A stretch of DNA of 64,000 nt from Halalkalibacter hemicellulosilyticusJCM 9152 (lineage in GTDB: Bacteria > Bacillota > Bacilli > Bacillales > Bacillaceae_D). The notes under the pieces are model-generated. The model was not told where the DNA came from and made no database searches. It saw only the letters and a program-made list of their open reading frames with translations. A program made the position numbers and the translations under genes. This document shows, piece by piece, positions 8,133 to 17,251 of the stretch (positions are counted from its first letter, which is position 1; every line of letters starts with the position of its first letter). Location of the stretch: assembly GCF_000513115.1 (NCBI RefSeq), contig NZ_BAUU01000019.1, positions 35,038-99,037 on the forward strand. The letters are read 5' to 3'.

Positions 8133-9332
8133 TTAACCTCCGCAACATTTCTTATATTTCTTCCCACTTCCGCAAGGGCATGGTTCGTTGCGTCCGATCT
8201 TCTTCCCTGTTTGAAAGCTGATCACGTTGTCTAGATTCGCCTTTGATGGAGATGGATCTGGTTGTAATTCAACAGATGTGTAGCCTTTCAAAAACCATTC
8301 ACGTGTATGATTCATAAGGGGAACGAGTGAATGAAGTAGTTTATTGACTTCGGCTTCATTGTCTAATTCCAGATCAGCTGTCACAGTATTGATAATACCT
8401 TGTAATGGGACGCCTTGTTTAATGCCAATAGTGATTTCCTCTGTCAATATATCAGCGTCCTCGTGCTCAAACCCGAAGTGACGCTTGAGTGCAGAAACGA
8501 ATTGTTGATAACTTTCATTGCGATCGACATACTCAGGCTCTCCTGCTTGTAAAAGCTGCTCCTTCGTAAATGGATAGTAGTCTAATCCGACTCGACTCTT
8601 TTGCTCCTGTAAAACGACTTCAATATCGTCGACTAAATAATGAGAAAAACCGTCGTTAGTCGATTCCAATTCCTGATGATAGTTGATGGCATCATGGATG
8701 ACACGGAAATAATCTCCATATGAATCAATCGTTGTATGACGGTTTAATAGCTTGTCTATATCCTCAATCGTTAGAACACCGTAATAAAAGCATAAGCCTT
8801 GTGTTAATTTAATCCATTCTGTATTTCTCTTGCTTAGCGCTTGAATCTCTTTATCCTTTGCTAGTTCTCGTACAGGTTCAATCAAATCACTCGGTAAAGA
8901 AATCACAGGCAGTTCTTCATGATGACACATGTAGAAGATGCCAGTAGATGTGAAGTAGATTTCTTTTTCGATATCTAGCTCTAGCTGTTCAATAGAGAGA
9001 ATACCGTTATTGTTACACGCTTGTCGTAGAAATTGTAACCGATCCTCATCCCAAGTTTTTACCTGATCTGCTAGCTTAAGTGGGATGTGTTCTGCGAGGA
9101 CACGGATAAGCTCAGCTTTTTTTAAGTGGCTCGCTCTTGGGACGGAATAAAGCCGACGCCATCCATCGAGTTCATCTTTCGTTAAGCTCGTTAACGCCTC
9201 TTCTAATGTGAACGGAGCTTGAAGTTGACCGAATTTTTTATAGAGTTGTTGTGTTTCTCTCATGATCGTGTCGGTAGATAGTTGATGTAATGCTTCTTCC
9301 AATTGCTTCATTTCTTTTTTAGTATAATCCAT
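8133..9332 (-). CDS. SEC-C motif protein of unknown role
   Basis: A 399-residue soluble protein whose last 23 residues form a SecA-type zinc motif ([20 protein letters not shown], CxCx8CC spacing). An N-terminal segment near residues 45-85 ([15 protein letters not shown], then [14 protein letters not shown]) looks like a SAP or Rho-N-like helix-extended loop, which binds nucleic acid in other proteins. The large middle is helical, acidic and not recognised. The ATG follows GAAGAGGGTAAAAA. SEC-C motifs bind zinc and contact SecB or ribosomes in SecA; here the role is unknown. It is a single gene ended by hairpin copy 1. Confidence 0.75.
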   Translation of the reverse strand: MDYTKKEMKQLEEALHQLSTDTIMRETQQLYKKFGQLQAPFTLEEALTSLTKDELDGWRRLYSVPRASHLKKAELIRVLAEHIPLKLADQVKTWDEDRLQFLRQACNNNGILSIEQLELDIEKEIYFTSTGIFYMCHHEELPVISLPSDLIEPVRELAKDKEIQALSKRNTEWIKLTQGLCFYYGVLTIEDIDKLLNRHTTIDSYGDYFRVIHDAINYHQELESTNDGFSHYLVDDIEVVLQEQKSRVGLDYYPFTKEQLLQAGEPEYVDRNESYQQFVSALKRHFGFEHEDADILTEEITIGIKQGVPLQGIINTVTADLELDNEAEVNKLLHSLVPLMNHTREWFLKGYTSVELQPDPSPSKANLDNVISFQTGKKIGRNEPCPCGSGKKYKKCCGG

Positions 9333-9683
9333 TTTTTACCCTCTTCCTTGGGATTTGTTAGTTGTCATTATAACGGGAAATAGGATGAGATGATAGATCT
9401 ATATCCTAATTACCGAACCGCTAATTTTGAATAAATAGTGGATTGTAAAGAGAACGATGCCGAATAATGTAAAAGAATGATTAATTTTTTACAATATATT
9501 TACAATTATCCTCCTCCTAGTGCGCATATAACCGTTGCAATACCTCATTTATATTCTTATTTTACCTTATCTTTACAAATATCAACTTCACAAACCTTTT
9601 ACAAAATGGTTAAGTCTTCTTTATTCTCACTTGATATTCATTTTATACGATGGTAGCAGAAAGAAATGGAGGGATGTGATTGG
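9333..9683. other. Intergenic region, AT-rich
   Basis: About 350 bases between the divergent SEC-C gene and the PHP operon. It is AT-rich with several TTTACAA/TTTTACAA segments. It must hold the promoters for both directions, but I see no convincing -35/-10 pair. A GGAGGAGGA on the minus strand near 9510 leads only to immediate stops. Confidence 0.4.
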
Positions 9684-10514
9684 TTGCGGATTGATTTACA
9701 TATGCATAGCACACACTCAGACGGAGAGATGGATCCAAAAGAAATTGTCGATGAGGCTTTACGTCTTGGCCTTTCGGTTATTTCTATTACGGATCATGAC
9801 GAAATTTCCGGTTATTTTGAAGCGAAGGATGTAGCGGCTTCTCGTGGACTTCAATTATTGCCTGGCATTGAAATCAATACAGACGGTGCTCAGGGAGAGC
9901 TTCATATACTTGGTTACGGCTTTGAGCCGCATCATCCGAGCATGATGAAGTATGTGGAATGGAGAAAGGAAGAACGACGTAAATGGTCAAAGAAAATCGT
10001 TGCTCAGCTTCAAAATCTCGGCTATCCGATTAATTGGGAGGACTGCTGGCAAAGAGCTGGAGGACAAGTGATTGTGCGAACTCATATTGCGGATGAGCTC
10101 GTAGCGAAAGGCTTCTTTTCGTCGTCGAAGCAAGCGTATGATCAGCTATTGAAAAAGGGCGGACAAGCTTTTGTTAGTCGAAGCGGACTTTCGGCAGAAG
10201 CTGCAATCGGGCTTATTCATGAATGTGGAGGGAAATCCTTTCTCGCTCATCCAGGCTTGTATGATTGGAGCTATTCCTTTGAAGCATTACTTGAAGCGGG
10301 ACTAGATGGAATTGAAGTGTACTACTCTAAGCATGAGCATCGTGAACGTGAGGATTGGCTCAAACGAGCGGCAACGCATCAATTGCTTGTCAGTGTCGGC
10401 AGTGATTTTCACGGCTACGATTCGCGAAGTCCACATCCGATTGGTTCAGTGGACTATGACACTAAGCAATTGGAATGGATCTTTGGGCAACGAGAAGGTG
10501 AGGTGGAGAAGTGA
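9684..10514 (+). CDS. PHP-domain phosphoesterase (TrpH/YciV-like)
   Basis: A 276-residue metal-dependent phosphoesterase. The N-terminus has the PHP signature RIDLHMHSTHSDG, followed by ITDHDEISG near 45 and LPGIEINTD near 65. Later metal ligands appear as LAHPGLYDW near 195 and VGSDFHGYD near 245. Relatives act as 3',5'-nucleoside bisphosphate phosphatases, 5'-3' RNases or cyclic phosphodiesterases. I start at TTG 9684 because GGAGGG lies 10 bases before it and PHP enzymes of this type begin directly with this strand; ATG 9666 overlaps the ribosome site. It is the first gene of a six-gene operon, and its stop overlaps the next start (GTGA). Confidence 0.85.
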   Translation: MRIDLHMHSTHSDGEMDPKEIVDEALRLGLSVISITDHDEISGYFEAKDVAASRGLQLLPGIEINTDGAQGELHILGYGFEPHHPSMMKYVEWRKEERRKWSKKIVAQLQNLGYPINWEDCWQRAGGQVIVRTHIADELVAKGFFSSSKQAYDQLLKKGGQAFVSRSGLSAEAAIGLIHECGGKSFLAHPGLYDWSYSFEALLEAGLDGIEVYYSKHEHREREDWLKRAATHQLLVSVGSDFHGYDSRSPHPIGSVDYDTKQLEWIFGQREGEVEK

Positions 10515-11308
10515 AGCTATATGCATCATCTACTTTGTTATGGGGAAAGAGCATTGATGATATCGGAGCGACTACCTCATATTATGGCTTGCATGGAATC
10601 GAGCTATGGGCAGAGCAAATATGGTATAGCAAAATGACAGTCCGTGAGATTAAGCGAATGCTAAAACGATATAACCTTGAAGTGAGCTTTCATGCGGCGA
10701 GCTGGGATTTAAATATTTGCTCGTTAAACGAAGGGATTCGAAAGCAATCAATGGATGAGGTCGTTCAGTCATTTGCATTAGCAGCGTCAATCGGTGCGAC
10801 GAATGTCACGGTTCACCCTGGTAAACGGACACTTTCAGAAGATTGGACGTTGTGGCACATTCGCAAGCTAGAAGAGAGCTTGGACTTTTTGGAGGAAGCC
10901 GCAGCTACATTCGGGGTTACGATGTCTCTTGAGCTGATGGAAGTGAAAAAAAAGGAGTTCGTTACATCTGGACAGCAGATGACGCCCTTTTTATTTAATC
11001 GGTCTGAGCATGTGCAAGCGACTTTTGATGCTGCCCATATTTCTTTGGATAAAAATATTGTAGCTGAATTTGAACAAATGACAAGAGTCAACAAAATCCA
11101 TTTAAGTGATTCAACCTCCTCTATCTATCATGTTGCCTTAGGAGAAGGAGAGCTAGAGTTAGAGCCTTTTTTAGGGCGTATACGAGATAGTGAGCTACCT
11201 GTTGTCCTTGAAGGATATGATGCAAGCGAGGAAAGTGAACTATTAAAGAAGCATGCTCACTATATGAAAGCATATACCGAAAAGAATATGGAGGAAGTGA
11301 CAAGTTGA
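10511..11308 (+). CDS. TIM-barrel sugar phosphate isomerase/epimerase family protein
   Basis: A 265-residue AP_endonuc_2/xylose-isomerase-like TIM barrel. Visible metal- or substrate-site strands are SFHAASWD near 59-66, NVTVHPGKR near 98, SLELMEV near 139, TFDAAHI near 171, KIHLSD near 196 and VLEGYDASEE near 236. Family members epimerise sugars or sugar phosphates, or cleave small ring compounds; the exact reaction is not readable. The GTG start overlaps the PHP gene stop and its TGA overlaps the surE TTG start, so translation is coupled. Position between two phosphatases suggests handling of an imported phosphorylated sugar or nucleoside. Confidence 0.8.
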   Translation: MKLYASSTLLWGKSIDDIGATTSYYGLHGIELWAEQIWYSKMTVREIKRMLKRYNLEVSFHAASWDLNICSLNEGIRKQSMDEVVQSFALAASIGATNVTVHPGKRTLSEDWTLWHIRKLEESLDFLEEAAATFGVTMSLELMEVKKKEFVTSGQQMTPFLFNRSEHVQATFDAAHISLDKNIVAEFEQMTRVNKIHLSDSTSSIYHVALGEGELELEPFLGRIRDSELPVVLEGYDASEESELLKKHAHYMKAYTEKNMEEVTS

Positions 11309-12099
11309 AGTTTCTTGTGACAAATGATGATGGGATCTTTGCTCCTGGGGTGGCAGCGTTAATTGAAGTGTTACAGCACTTTGGTGAAATTTATGTTGTA
11401 TGCCCGGATCAAGAAAGGAGTGCGATTAGCCATTCTATTACACTTCGTCAGCCTTTAAAGGCATCACCTGTAAAGCTGTTTGGTGGGAATGTGCACGCAT
11501 GGGCAGTGAATGGAACTCCAGCCGATTGTGTGAAGCTAGGGATGGACGTTTTAATGAAGGAGCCACCAGACTTTGTTGTATCTGGAATGAATATTGGCCC
11601 GAATTTAGGTCGAGATGTTTATTATTCAGGAACGATGGCAGCTGCGGCCGAAGCAGCACTATATCAAATTCCAGCAATGGCTGTTTCAATTGATCGGTTA
11701 GAAGTTAAGGATCTTAATTTTCAAGTTCCAAAACGGTTGTTATATCAAGTACTAGAATCATTATTGGCTAATAAGATACCTGATGGGGTTTTTGTGAATG
11801 TGAATTTGCCTTATGTGAAAAAAGAGTACTGTCGTGGAATTGCAGTAGCACCACTTGATCTATCAGTTGCGCGCTACCGATATGTCGGTCTAAATGATCC
11901 GTATGGTAACGTCTACTATTGGTTGAAGGATCGTTTGCAGCAGCTGACGGAGTTTGATAATGAAGGGGATTTCGCTAAGCTGAAAGCGGGCTATATTACG
12001 GTGACTCCGCTAGAGGGTAAAGTGAGTCAACGCAAGCATTTACGCAAATTTGAACGTTGGTTACGTGCAATACCAGAAACGAAGGAGGAAACGATATGA
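11305..12099 (+). CDS. surE: 5'/3'-nucleotidase SurE
   Basis: A 264-residue SurE-family metal-dependent phosphatase acting on nucleoside monophosphates and, in relatives, short polyphosphate. The N-terminal metal site is LVTNDDGIFAPG with the conserved DD pair at residues 8-9. The next conserved blocks are VCPDQERSAISHSIT, VNGTPADCVKLG and SGMNIGPNLGRDVYYSGT. TTG is the start because it overlaps the upstream stop in the coupled TTGA pattern and the protein begins exactly where SurE normally does. Its own TGA overlaps the start of the downstream binding protein. SurE in an importer operon is unusual and suggests nucleotide or organophosphate salvage. Confidence 0.93.
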   Translation: MKFLVTNDDGIFAPGVAALIEVLQHFGEIYVVCPDQERSAISHSITLRQPLKASPVKLFGGNVHAWAVNGTPADCVKLGMDVLMKEPPDFVVSGMNIGPNLGRDVYYSGTMAAAAEAALYQIPAMAVSIDRLEVKDLNFQVPKRLLYQVLESLLANKIPDGVFVNVNLPYVKKEYCRGIAVAPLDLSVARYRYVGLNDPYGNVYYWLKDRLQQLTEFDNEGDFAKLKAGYITVTPLEGKVSQRKHLRKFERWLRAIPETKEETI

Positions 12100-13169
12100 T
12101 GAAGCAATGGTTGATGGCAATGATTTTGATGCTAGGACTTGTCTTAACAGCATGTGGGACAGAGGATAGTCAGACAGATACTGAAACGAACAGTGAAGAT
12201 GGACAGACGGATCAAGACACGGAGCAAGTGGATAGTGAAGAACCTGCATCTATTTCTGGGGAGGTTCAATTTTATACGTCACAGCCAGATGCGGATGCAG
12301 AACAGCTTGTTAGTACGTTTAATGAGCTATACCCAGATGTACAAGTGAAGATCTTCCGTTCAGGTACGGAGGAGGTTATTAGTAAGATTCTCGCAGAGCA
12401 ACAGGCAGGTGATATACAAGCGGATGTCCTGTTAGTGGCTGATGCTGTTACGTTTGAGTCGTTAAAGGAACAAAATTTATTATTGGCATATGAGTCTAAA
12501 GAGTTTGCTCATATTCCGGATGAGTTCATTGATTCAGACTATATGTACGCGGGAACGAAAGTAATGGCGACTGTATTAGCTGTTAATACAAATAATGTAA
12601 CCGAGCTTCCGACGTCTTGGCACGAATTAAATGAAGACGGTGCTAATGGTGAAGTAATTATGCCTAGCCCGCTGTACTCAGGGGCTGCGGCTTATAATGT
12701 TGGGGTATTCTCAAGACAAGGGGACTTCGGTTGGGGATTTTTTGAAAATCTTAGTGGACAAGATGTCACAGTCGTACAAGGCAATGGCGCCGTTCTTCAA
12801 GCTGTTGCTGGCGGAGAGCAATCGTATGGCATGGTTGTGGACTTTATTGTCGCTCGTGCGAAAACAGAAGGGTCACCGATTGATTTAATTTATCCAGAGG
12901 AAGGTGTACCTGTCATTACAGAGCCAATCGGAATTATGAGTGGAACGAACAATGAAGAAGCTTCAAAAGCATTTGTTGACTTCGTTTTATCAGAGCAAGG
13001 ACAGCAGATGGCGGCTGACATTGGTTACACACCTATTCGTGAAGAGATACCTGCACCTGAAGGCTTAAAGACGATTGATGAAATGGATATATTAAGTTCG
13101 GACGTTGCTGATTTGCTTTCGACGAGAGAGGAAGATAAGCAAAGGTTTGTTGATATCTTTGGAGAATAG
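12096..13169 (+). CDS. ABC transporter substrate-binding lipoprotein (iron/2-aminoethylphosphonate class)
   Basis: A 357-residue extracellular binding lipoprotein. The signal peptide ends in the lipobox LVLTAC at about residues 14-19, followed by an acidic, Thr/Ser/Gln-rich linker. The binding domain begins VQFYTSQPDADAEQL, like family 1 periplasmic proteins for Fe(III), thiamine, phosphoglycerate or 2-aminoethylphosphonate. ATG 12096 follows AAGGAGGAAACGAT and overlaps the surE stop (ATGA). The next two genes supply permease and ATPase. Because two phosphatase genes precede it in the same operon, an organic phosphate ligand is my inference; Fe(III) remains possible. Confidence 0.87.
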   Translation: MMKQWLMAMILMLGLVLTACGTEDSQTDTETNSEDGQTDQDTEQVDSEEPASISGEVQFYTSQPDADAEQLVSTFNELYPDVQVKIFRSGTEEVISKILAEQQAGDIQADVLLVADAVTFESLKEQNLLLAYESKEFAHIPDEFIDSDYMYAGTKVMATVLAVNTNNVTELPTSWHELNEDGANGEVIMPSPLYSGAAAYNVGVFSRQGDFGWGFFENLSGQDVTVVQGNGAVLQAVAGGEQSYGMVVDFIVARAKTEGSPIDLIYPEEGVPVITEPIGIMSGTNNEEASKAFVDFVLSEQGQQMAADIGYTPIREEIPAPEGLKTIDEMDILSSDVADLLSTREEDKQRFVDIFGE

Positions 13170-13184
13170 ACGAGGTGTACGATC

Positions 13185-14912
13185 ATGAATCAAACTGTAC
13201 AAGGAAGGCTCCCGCTTGAGTCTTCCTTCTCCTTTACACGTAACGGTAGAACGTTTTGGCTGCTTTTGTCGTTAGTCTTTGTTTTCATCCTTTTTGTTTG
13301 GCCGATTATGAAGCTTATTGGATTGAGCTTTTCGGTTGAGGAAGGTCATGTGTTAACGAATTATACAACGGTTTTACAAGAGGCAAGGACGTGGCGGATT
13401 TTACAAAATACAGCGATTGTTGTTGCTGGATCGACGCTTTTGTCAGTTGGACTAGGTGTGTCCTTAGCGTGGCTAGTTGCATATAGTGACATTCGTGCGA
13501 AAAAGCTATTACATGTATTTGTGCTGCTTCCTTTTATTATTCCTTCGTATATTATTACGCTGTCGTGGACGCAGTTTCTTAGTCGTAATGGGCTGGTCGC
13601 TTCTGTATTAGATTGGTTGCCAGGTCAGCTTGAACCGTTTAATTTATATAGTTATTTTGGAATTATTCTCGTGCTAGGGCTTTCTCATTATCCACTTGTG
13701 TTTTTATTGACGATGAGTGTGTTAAGACGGATTCCGCGTGACTTAGAGTGGGCAGTTCGCTCTTCAGGTGGAAGTGGTTGGACCGTGTTTCGAAAGGTAA
13801 CGTTTCCTTTAGCGTTACCGGGAATCGCAAGTGGTGGTCTACTAGCTTTTTTAGCGAATTTAGATAACTTCGGAATACCGGCTTTTCTCGGGATACCTGC
13901 TAATATATCTGTATTAAGTACAGTCATTTATCAGGAAGTCGTTGGTTTTGGTCCAAGTGCATTTGCTCGTGCAGCGACGTTTTCCGTTATTTTAGGTGTT
14001 ATTGCTTTGCTTGGAACATTACTCCAATGGTTGTTTTTACGACGGTCTAAGGAAGGGGAAAGCAGTGAGATTGACCATAAGCCCCGTTTTACTTTAGGTA
14101 AGTTCCGTCTTGTTGTGGAAGGGATTCTTTGGGGTTTTTTAATTGTTATAAGCATTGTGCCGCTTTTTTCAATGGTAGGAACTTCGCTTATTCGTGCGTA
14201 CGGACTTTCTTTTGCTTTTGAAAATTTGACGCTTGATCATTACCGCTTTATTTTATTTGAGAACGATAAGGTACGTGGAGCGATGGCGAATAGTTTGAAG
14301 CTAGCGATTGGTACTGGGGTTATATGCTTAGTCGTCGGTACAGCGATCGCCTATTATCGTTTGCGGAAGAAGACTTTGGTAAGTAAGGTGATGGAATTAG
14401 CGGTTGGCTTGCCATATGCCTTGCCGGGAATGGTGCTTGCGCTTGCGATGATCTTAGCATGGATGCAACCCATTCCAAGCTGGAATCCAGGCATTTACGG
14501 TAGCATTTGGATTTTGTTTATCGCTTATGTGACACGATTTATGATCTTACAAGTTCGTGGAAGTATGACGGCGATGTCGCAAGTTGCTCCGGCAATGGAG
14601 GAGGCGGCACATGTATCAGGAGCATCCTTCTTTGCCAAATGGCGCTTTGTCATGCTGCCCCTTTTGTTACCAGGCTTATTAAGTGGGGCGTTTCTTGTTA
14701 TGCTGACGACATTAACAGAGTTAACCGTTTCGGCGCTGCTTTGGTCAAGTGGATCGGAAACGATTGGCTTGATGATCTTTAATTTTGAGCAATCAGGCTA
14801 TACGACGTATTCGACAGCATTTTCAACGGTTGTAGTATTAACCATGCTTAGTTTAACAGGTGTCCTTCTTATTCTTCAGAAGGTATACGAACGAAAGGTG
14901 GCACAACGATGA
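13185..14912 (+). CDS. ABC transporter permease, fused double-domain (FbpB/ThiP-like)
   Basis: A 575-residue permease with two homologous BPD_transp_1 halves of about six helices each, split near residue 290 by a charged linker (RRSKEGESSEIDHK). Each half carries an EAA-type loop: the first near RDLEWAVRSSGGSGWTVFRK, the second near MEEAAHVSGASFFAKW. This fused form is typical of Fe(III), thiamine and 2-aminoethylphosphonate importers. ATG 13185 lies 15 bases after the binding-protein stop, behind GAGGTG. Its stop overlaps the ATPase start (ATGA). Confidence 0.9.
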   Translation: MNQTVQGRLPLESSFSFTRNGRTFWLLLSLVFVFILFVWPIMKLIGLSFSVEEGHVLTNYTTVLQEARTWRILQNTAIVVAGSTLLSVGLGVSLAWLVAYSDIRAKKLLHVFVLLPFIIPSYIITLSWTQFLSRNGLVASVLDWLPGQLEPFNLYSYFGIILVLGLSHYPLVFLLTMSVLRRIPRDLEWAVRSSGGSGWTVFRKVTFPLALPGIASGGLLAFLANLDNFGIPAFLGIPANISVLSTVIYQEVVGFGPSAFARAATFSVILGVIALLGTLLQWLFLRRSKEGESSEIDHKPRFTLGKFRLVVEGILWGFLIVISIVPLFSMVGTSLIRAYGLSFAFENLTLDHYRFILFENDKVRGAMANSLKLAIGTGVICLVVGTAIAYYRLRKKTLVSKVMELAVGLPYALPGMVLALAMILAWMQPIPSWNPGIYGSIWILFIAYVTRFMILQVRGSMTAMSQVAPAMEEAAHVSGASFFAKWRFVMLPLLLPGLLSGAFLVMLTTLTELTVSALLWSSGSETIGLMIFNFEQSGYTTYSTAFSTVVVLTMLSLTGVLLILQKVYERKVAQR

Positions 14913-15985
14913 GTACAGTATTATCAAGTGTGACGAAAGTGTTTGGAAAGACGACGGCTTTATCCGCTGTTAATATGACAATTCATGATGGTGAGTTCGT
15001 GGCGATTGTTGGTCCATCTGGTTGTGGAAAAACGACGCTGCTACGGTTGTTAGCTGGGTTTGATTCTCCTACGTCTGGTGAAATTGAAATGAATACAGAA
15101 GTTGTTGCGAACGCACGACGAATTGTTCGTCCTGAGAAGAGGAATATCGGTATGGTCTTTCAATCCTTTGCCCTTTGGCCGCACTTAAAGGTGAAAGAGC
15201 AAGTACTATTCCCGCTACAGCATCATCGCTATGTTGATAAGGAGCTTAAGCGATATAGTGGTGAACGAGTTATCGAGATGCTGAAGCTTGTCGGCCTTGC
15301 CGATTATGCTGAACGAATGCCGAACGAACTCTCAGGTGGTCAGAAGCAACGAGTAGCCATCGCCCGAGCTCTAGCACCGAAGCCCGCATTGCTATTAATG
15401 GATGAACCGTTAAGTAGTTTAGACGCAGAGCTGAGAATGGAGCTTAGAAAGGAAATTCAGACGATTCACCGAATGATGAATACGGCCATTGTGTACGTAA
15501 CACATGATCAAGCTGAAGCATTGGCAATGGCTGATAAGATTGTTGTTATGAAGGATGGACAAATCGAGCAATTCGGTTCACCAGAAGAGGTTTACATGAA
15601 ACCGAAGACGCCTTTTGTTGCTACATTTGTTGGAAAGGCAAATTTAATTCAAGGGAAATGGCTCGGTGATGCATTTAAACCGCTGCACGATGAAGAAGTT
15701 CTTTGGATTGCTCCTGATGTGACCGATGAAATGAAGAAGCATCATGTACTACCAGTTCGACCTGAACAATTTACCATTTCACGGGCAGGTAATGGCTTAC
15801 GGGGAATCGTGCGTAATGTGATGTTCCAAGGGAAGGAATTTCATTATTCCGTGGATGTAAATGGCCAACTGTTGAATGTGCATAGTGATTATAGCTCCAA
15901 GGTCGAACTTGGAGACGAGGTAGTGCTAGCTCATACGAGTTATACAAATGAGAGAGTGACAGTAGAAGAAATCCCATCCTACTAG
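14909..15985 (+). CDS. ABC transporter ATP-binding protein (FbpC/PotA-like, with TOBE region)
   Basis: A 358-residue ATPase with the full set of motifs: Walker A GPSGCGKTT near 35-43, signature LSGGQKQR near 142, Walker B LLLMDEP near 164 and the switch His in VTHDQAEA near 199. The C-terminal 120 residues form a TOBE-like regulatory domain, as in PotA, FbpC and MalK. It energises the importer with the two genes upstream. The start overlaps the permease stop. It is the last gene of the PHP-epimerase-surE-ABC operon; only a degenerate hairpin follows, so the real end of the transcript is unclear. Confidence 0.92.
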   Translation: MSTVLSSVTKVFGKTTALSAVNMTIHDGEFVAIVGPSGCGKTTLLRLLAGFDSPTSGEIEMNTEVVANARRIVRPEKRNIGMVFQSFALWPHLKVKEQVLFPLQHHRYVDKELKRYSGERVIEMLKLVGLADYAERMPNELSGGQKQRVAIARALAPKPALLLMDEPLSSLDAELRMELRKEIQTIHRMMNTAIVYVTHDQAEALAMADKIVVMKDGQIEQFGSPEEVYMKPKTPFVATFVGKANLIQGKWLGDAFKPLHDEEVLWIAPDVTDEMKKHHVLPVRPEQFTISRAGNGLRGIVRNVMFQGKEFHYSVDVNGQLLNVHSDYSSKVELGDEVVLAHTSYTNERVTVEEIPSY

Positions 15986-16018
15986 CTAAAGGAAAAAGCA
16001 CCGCAACTCGACATAGGA

Positions 16019-16053
16019 GGCACTGAAAAAATCGCTTTGTCCTTTTTCAAACG
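16019..16053. repeat. Degenerate CACTGAAAAAGT hairpin, copy 2
   Basis: GGCACTGAAAAAATCGC, then TTTGTCCTTTTTCAAACG. The left arm and loop match copy 4 at 26241 closely, but the right arm has lost its CAGTGC end, leaving only a short GAAAAA/TTTTTC stem. Probably a decayed copy. Confidence 0.55.
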
Positions 16054-16100
16054 ATTAGAAAGCATACAATTTGAGGGAGAAATGTGAGAATAACTGAAAA

Positions 16101-16332
16101 CCGTTGTAACGGCTCCTCGCCATGCCAAGGTCACGTGCTCGATGCGGTTCCTCATTCCTCTATTTCTCCCCTCATTCCCTGTTTTATGTCGATGCGGTTT
16201 CTTCATTCCTCTATGTAAGCAAAATGAGTCCAAAGGGAGAAATAAAAGCCAAAATAGCGGAATGAGGACTACGTTTTCTTCTCAGGAAGCCTTTCTCCTC
16301 CTATTTAGAGGAATGAGGATTCCCTTTGCTGG
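16101..16332. repeat. GGAATGAGG-module intergenic repeat, copy B
   Basis: Non-coding segment with five modules. On the left are TTCCTCATTCCTCT (16148-16161), CCTCATTCCC (16170-16179) and TTCATTCCTCT (16202-16212). On the right are the opposite-facing GGAATGAGGACT (16259-16270) and GGAATGAGGATTCCCTTTG (16310-16328). The element could therefore fold back on itself. It starts near TTGTAACGGCTC, a string also found at the edge of copy C. No protein-coding potential is evident. Confidence 0.6.
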
Positions 16333-16417
16333 GTGGAACTGATACACGCATTTATGAGTTAAACCCTGTTAACAGCTCTGCACAACGCACTTAAGAAAAG
16401 ACGCTGTCACATTTTTC

Positions 16418-16985
16418 TTATTTCACGTACTTTTTTATTAATTGCTGGTCGATCCCCTTTCTTTTCGCTTTTTTGGCGAGGCGATCAAGCATAAATTTTT
16501 GGATGAACTTAGGTACGTGTACGAGACGAGTATCTTGCATATCAAGTGCGAGTGCTGTATGCATCGGATTTTTGAGTGTCCCCTTCTTCTCGTCAATTTC
16601 CCCATCAGCAGCCAGCCCATAAATGATTCTCATCGACGTTTCGAAGTTATTAGCAGGAGTTAACTTGACTCTAAATGTCACTGGATGCTTATCAGAAGCA
16701 TTTAAAAAGGCATGATGCTCTTCTTTTTTTACAGTGAAGCTTTCACTTGGCGGTAAGATTTTTTCCTCGTTAGCAAGTAAAATCTTCAACTCGCCATCTA
16801 CTGTTTCGAACGTTTCTTCGAATTTGCGGTGGTAATGTAACGGGGGACCTGCCCCTTTCGGTGGTAGAAAAACTTCGATATATTCATATTTTCCACCGGA
16901 TTTCCTCGCAAGATTCAAGGAAGGTAATTTCTTCTCCTGTAATCGCATGAACAATCGTTTTGTTGTGGTTTGGTTTAGTTGTCAT
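16418..16985 (-). pseudogene. Cupin-domain protein gene interrupted by a +1 frameshift
   Basis: The true start is probably ATG 16985, preceded by GAAAGGAGAAGGAAG. From it the frame reads MTTKPNHNKTIVHAITGEE, then ITFLESCEE, and runs out of frame into a stop. The rest of the protein (SGGKYEYIEVFLPPKGAGPP onward) continues one frame away to 16418. Removing a single A from the AAA at 16901-16903 gives an unbroken ESCEESGGKYEYIEV and a protein of about 188 residues. The cupin core has HYHRKFEETFE (metal His/Glu motif 1) and a second His in EEHHAFLN. Small single-domain cupins of this type have unknown roles. The break is either a sequencing error or a recent mutation. No ribosome site supports translation from the internal ATG at 16954. 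Confidence 0.75.
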
Positions 16986-17118
16986 CTTCCTTCTCCTTTC
17001 AAAATCATTTGTTCAATCATACTCATTCGACTGATTTAGTGGAAATCCTACATCATGGATAAAGCTTTCATTAAACTTTAAGAACATTTTAAATTATTTT
17101 AAAAAAGTAAATCTTTTT

Positions 17119-17134
17119 ATTATTTTAAAATAAT
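17119..17134. promoter_or_regulatory. AT palindrome upstream of the AbgT-family gene
   Basis: ATTATTTTAAAATAAT is a perfect 16-bp palindrome 118 bases before the transporter start, in an AT-rich region that also has two direct copies of ATTTCAATATA further on. It could be a regulator site; in DNA this AT-rich it could also be chance. Confidence 0.3.
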
Positions 17135-17251
17135 CATTATTGTATGTATATTTTTTATTCTGTTTACAAAATGTAAGCATTTCAATATACTTTTATAGTA
17201 TTTCAATATATTAATTTTCAGAATATTTTGGAGATGGAAGGAGTATCCATA

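Noticed and set aside
9535..9834. A 99-codon plus-strand frame overlapping the PHP gene
   Set aside because: Its second half is the PHP region in the wrong frame, its first half is AT-rich intergenic DNA, and no ribosome site precedes it.
16418..16954. Cupin gene read as intact from an internal ATG
   Set aside because: That ATG has no ribosome site, while a strong site and the family N-terminus lie upstream in another frame.
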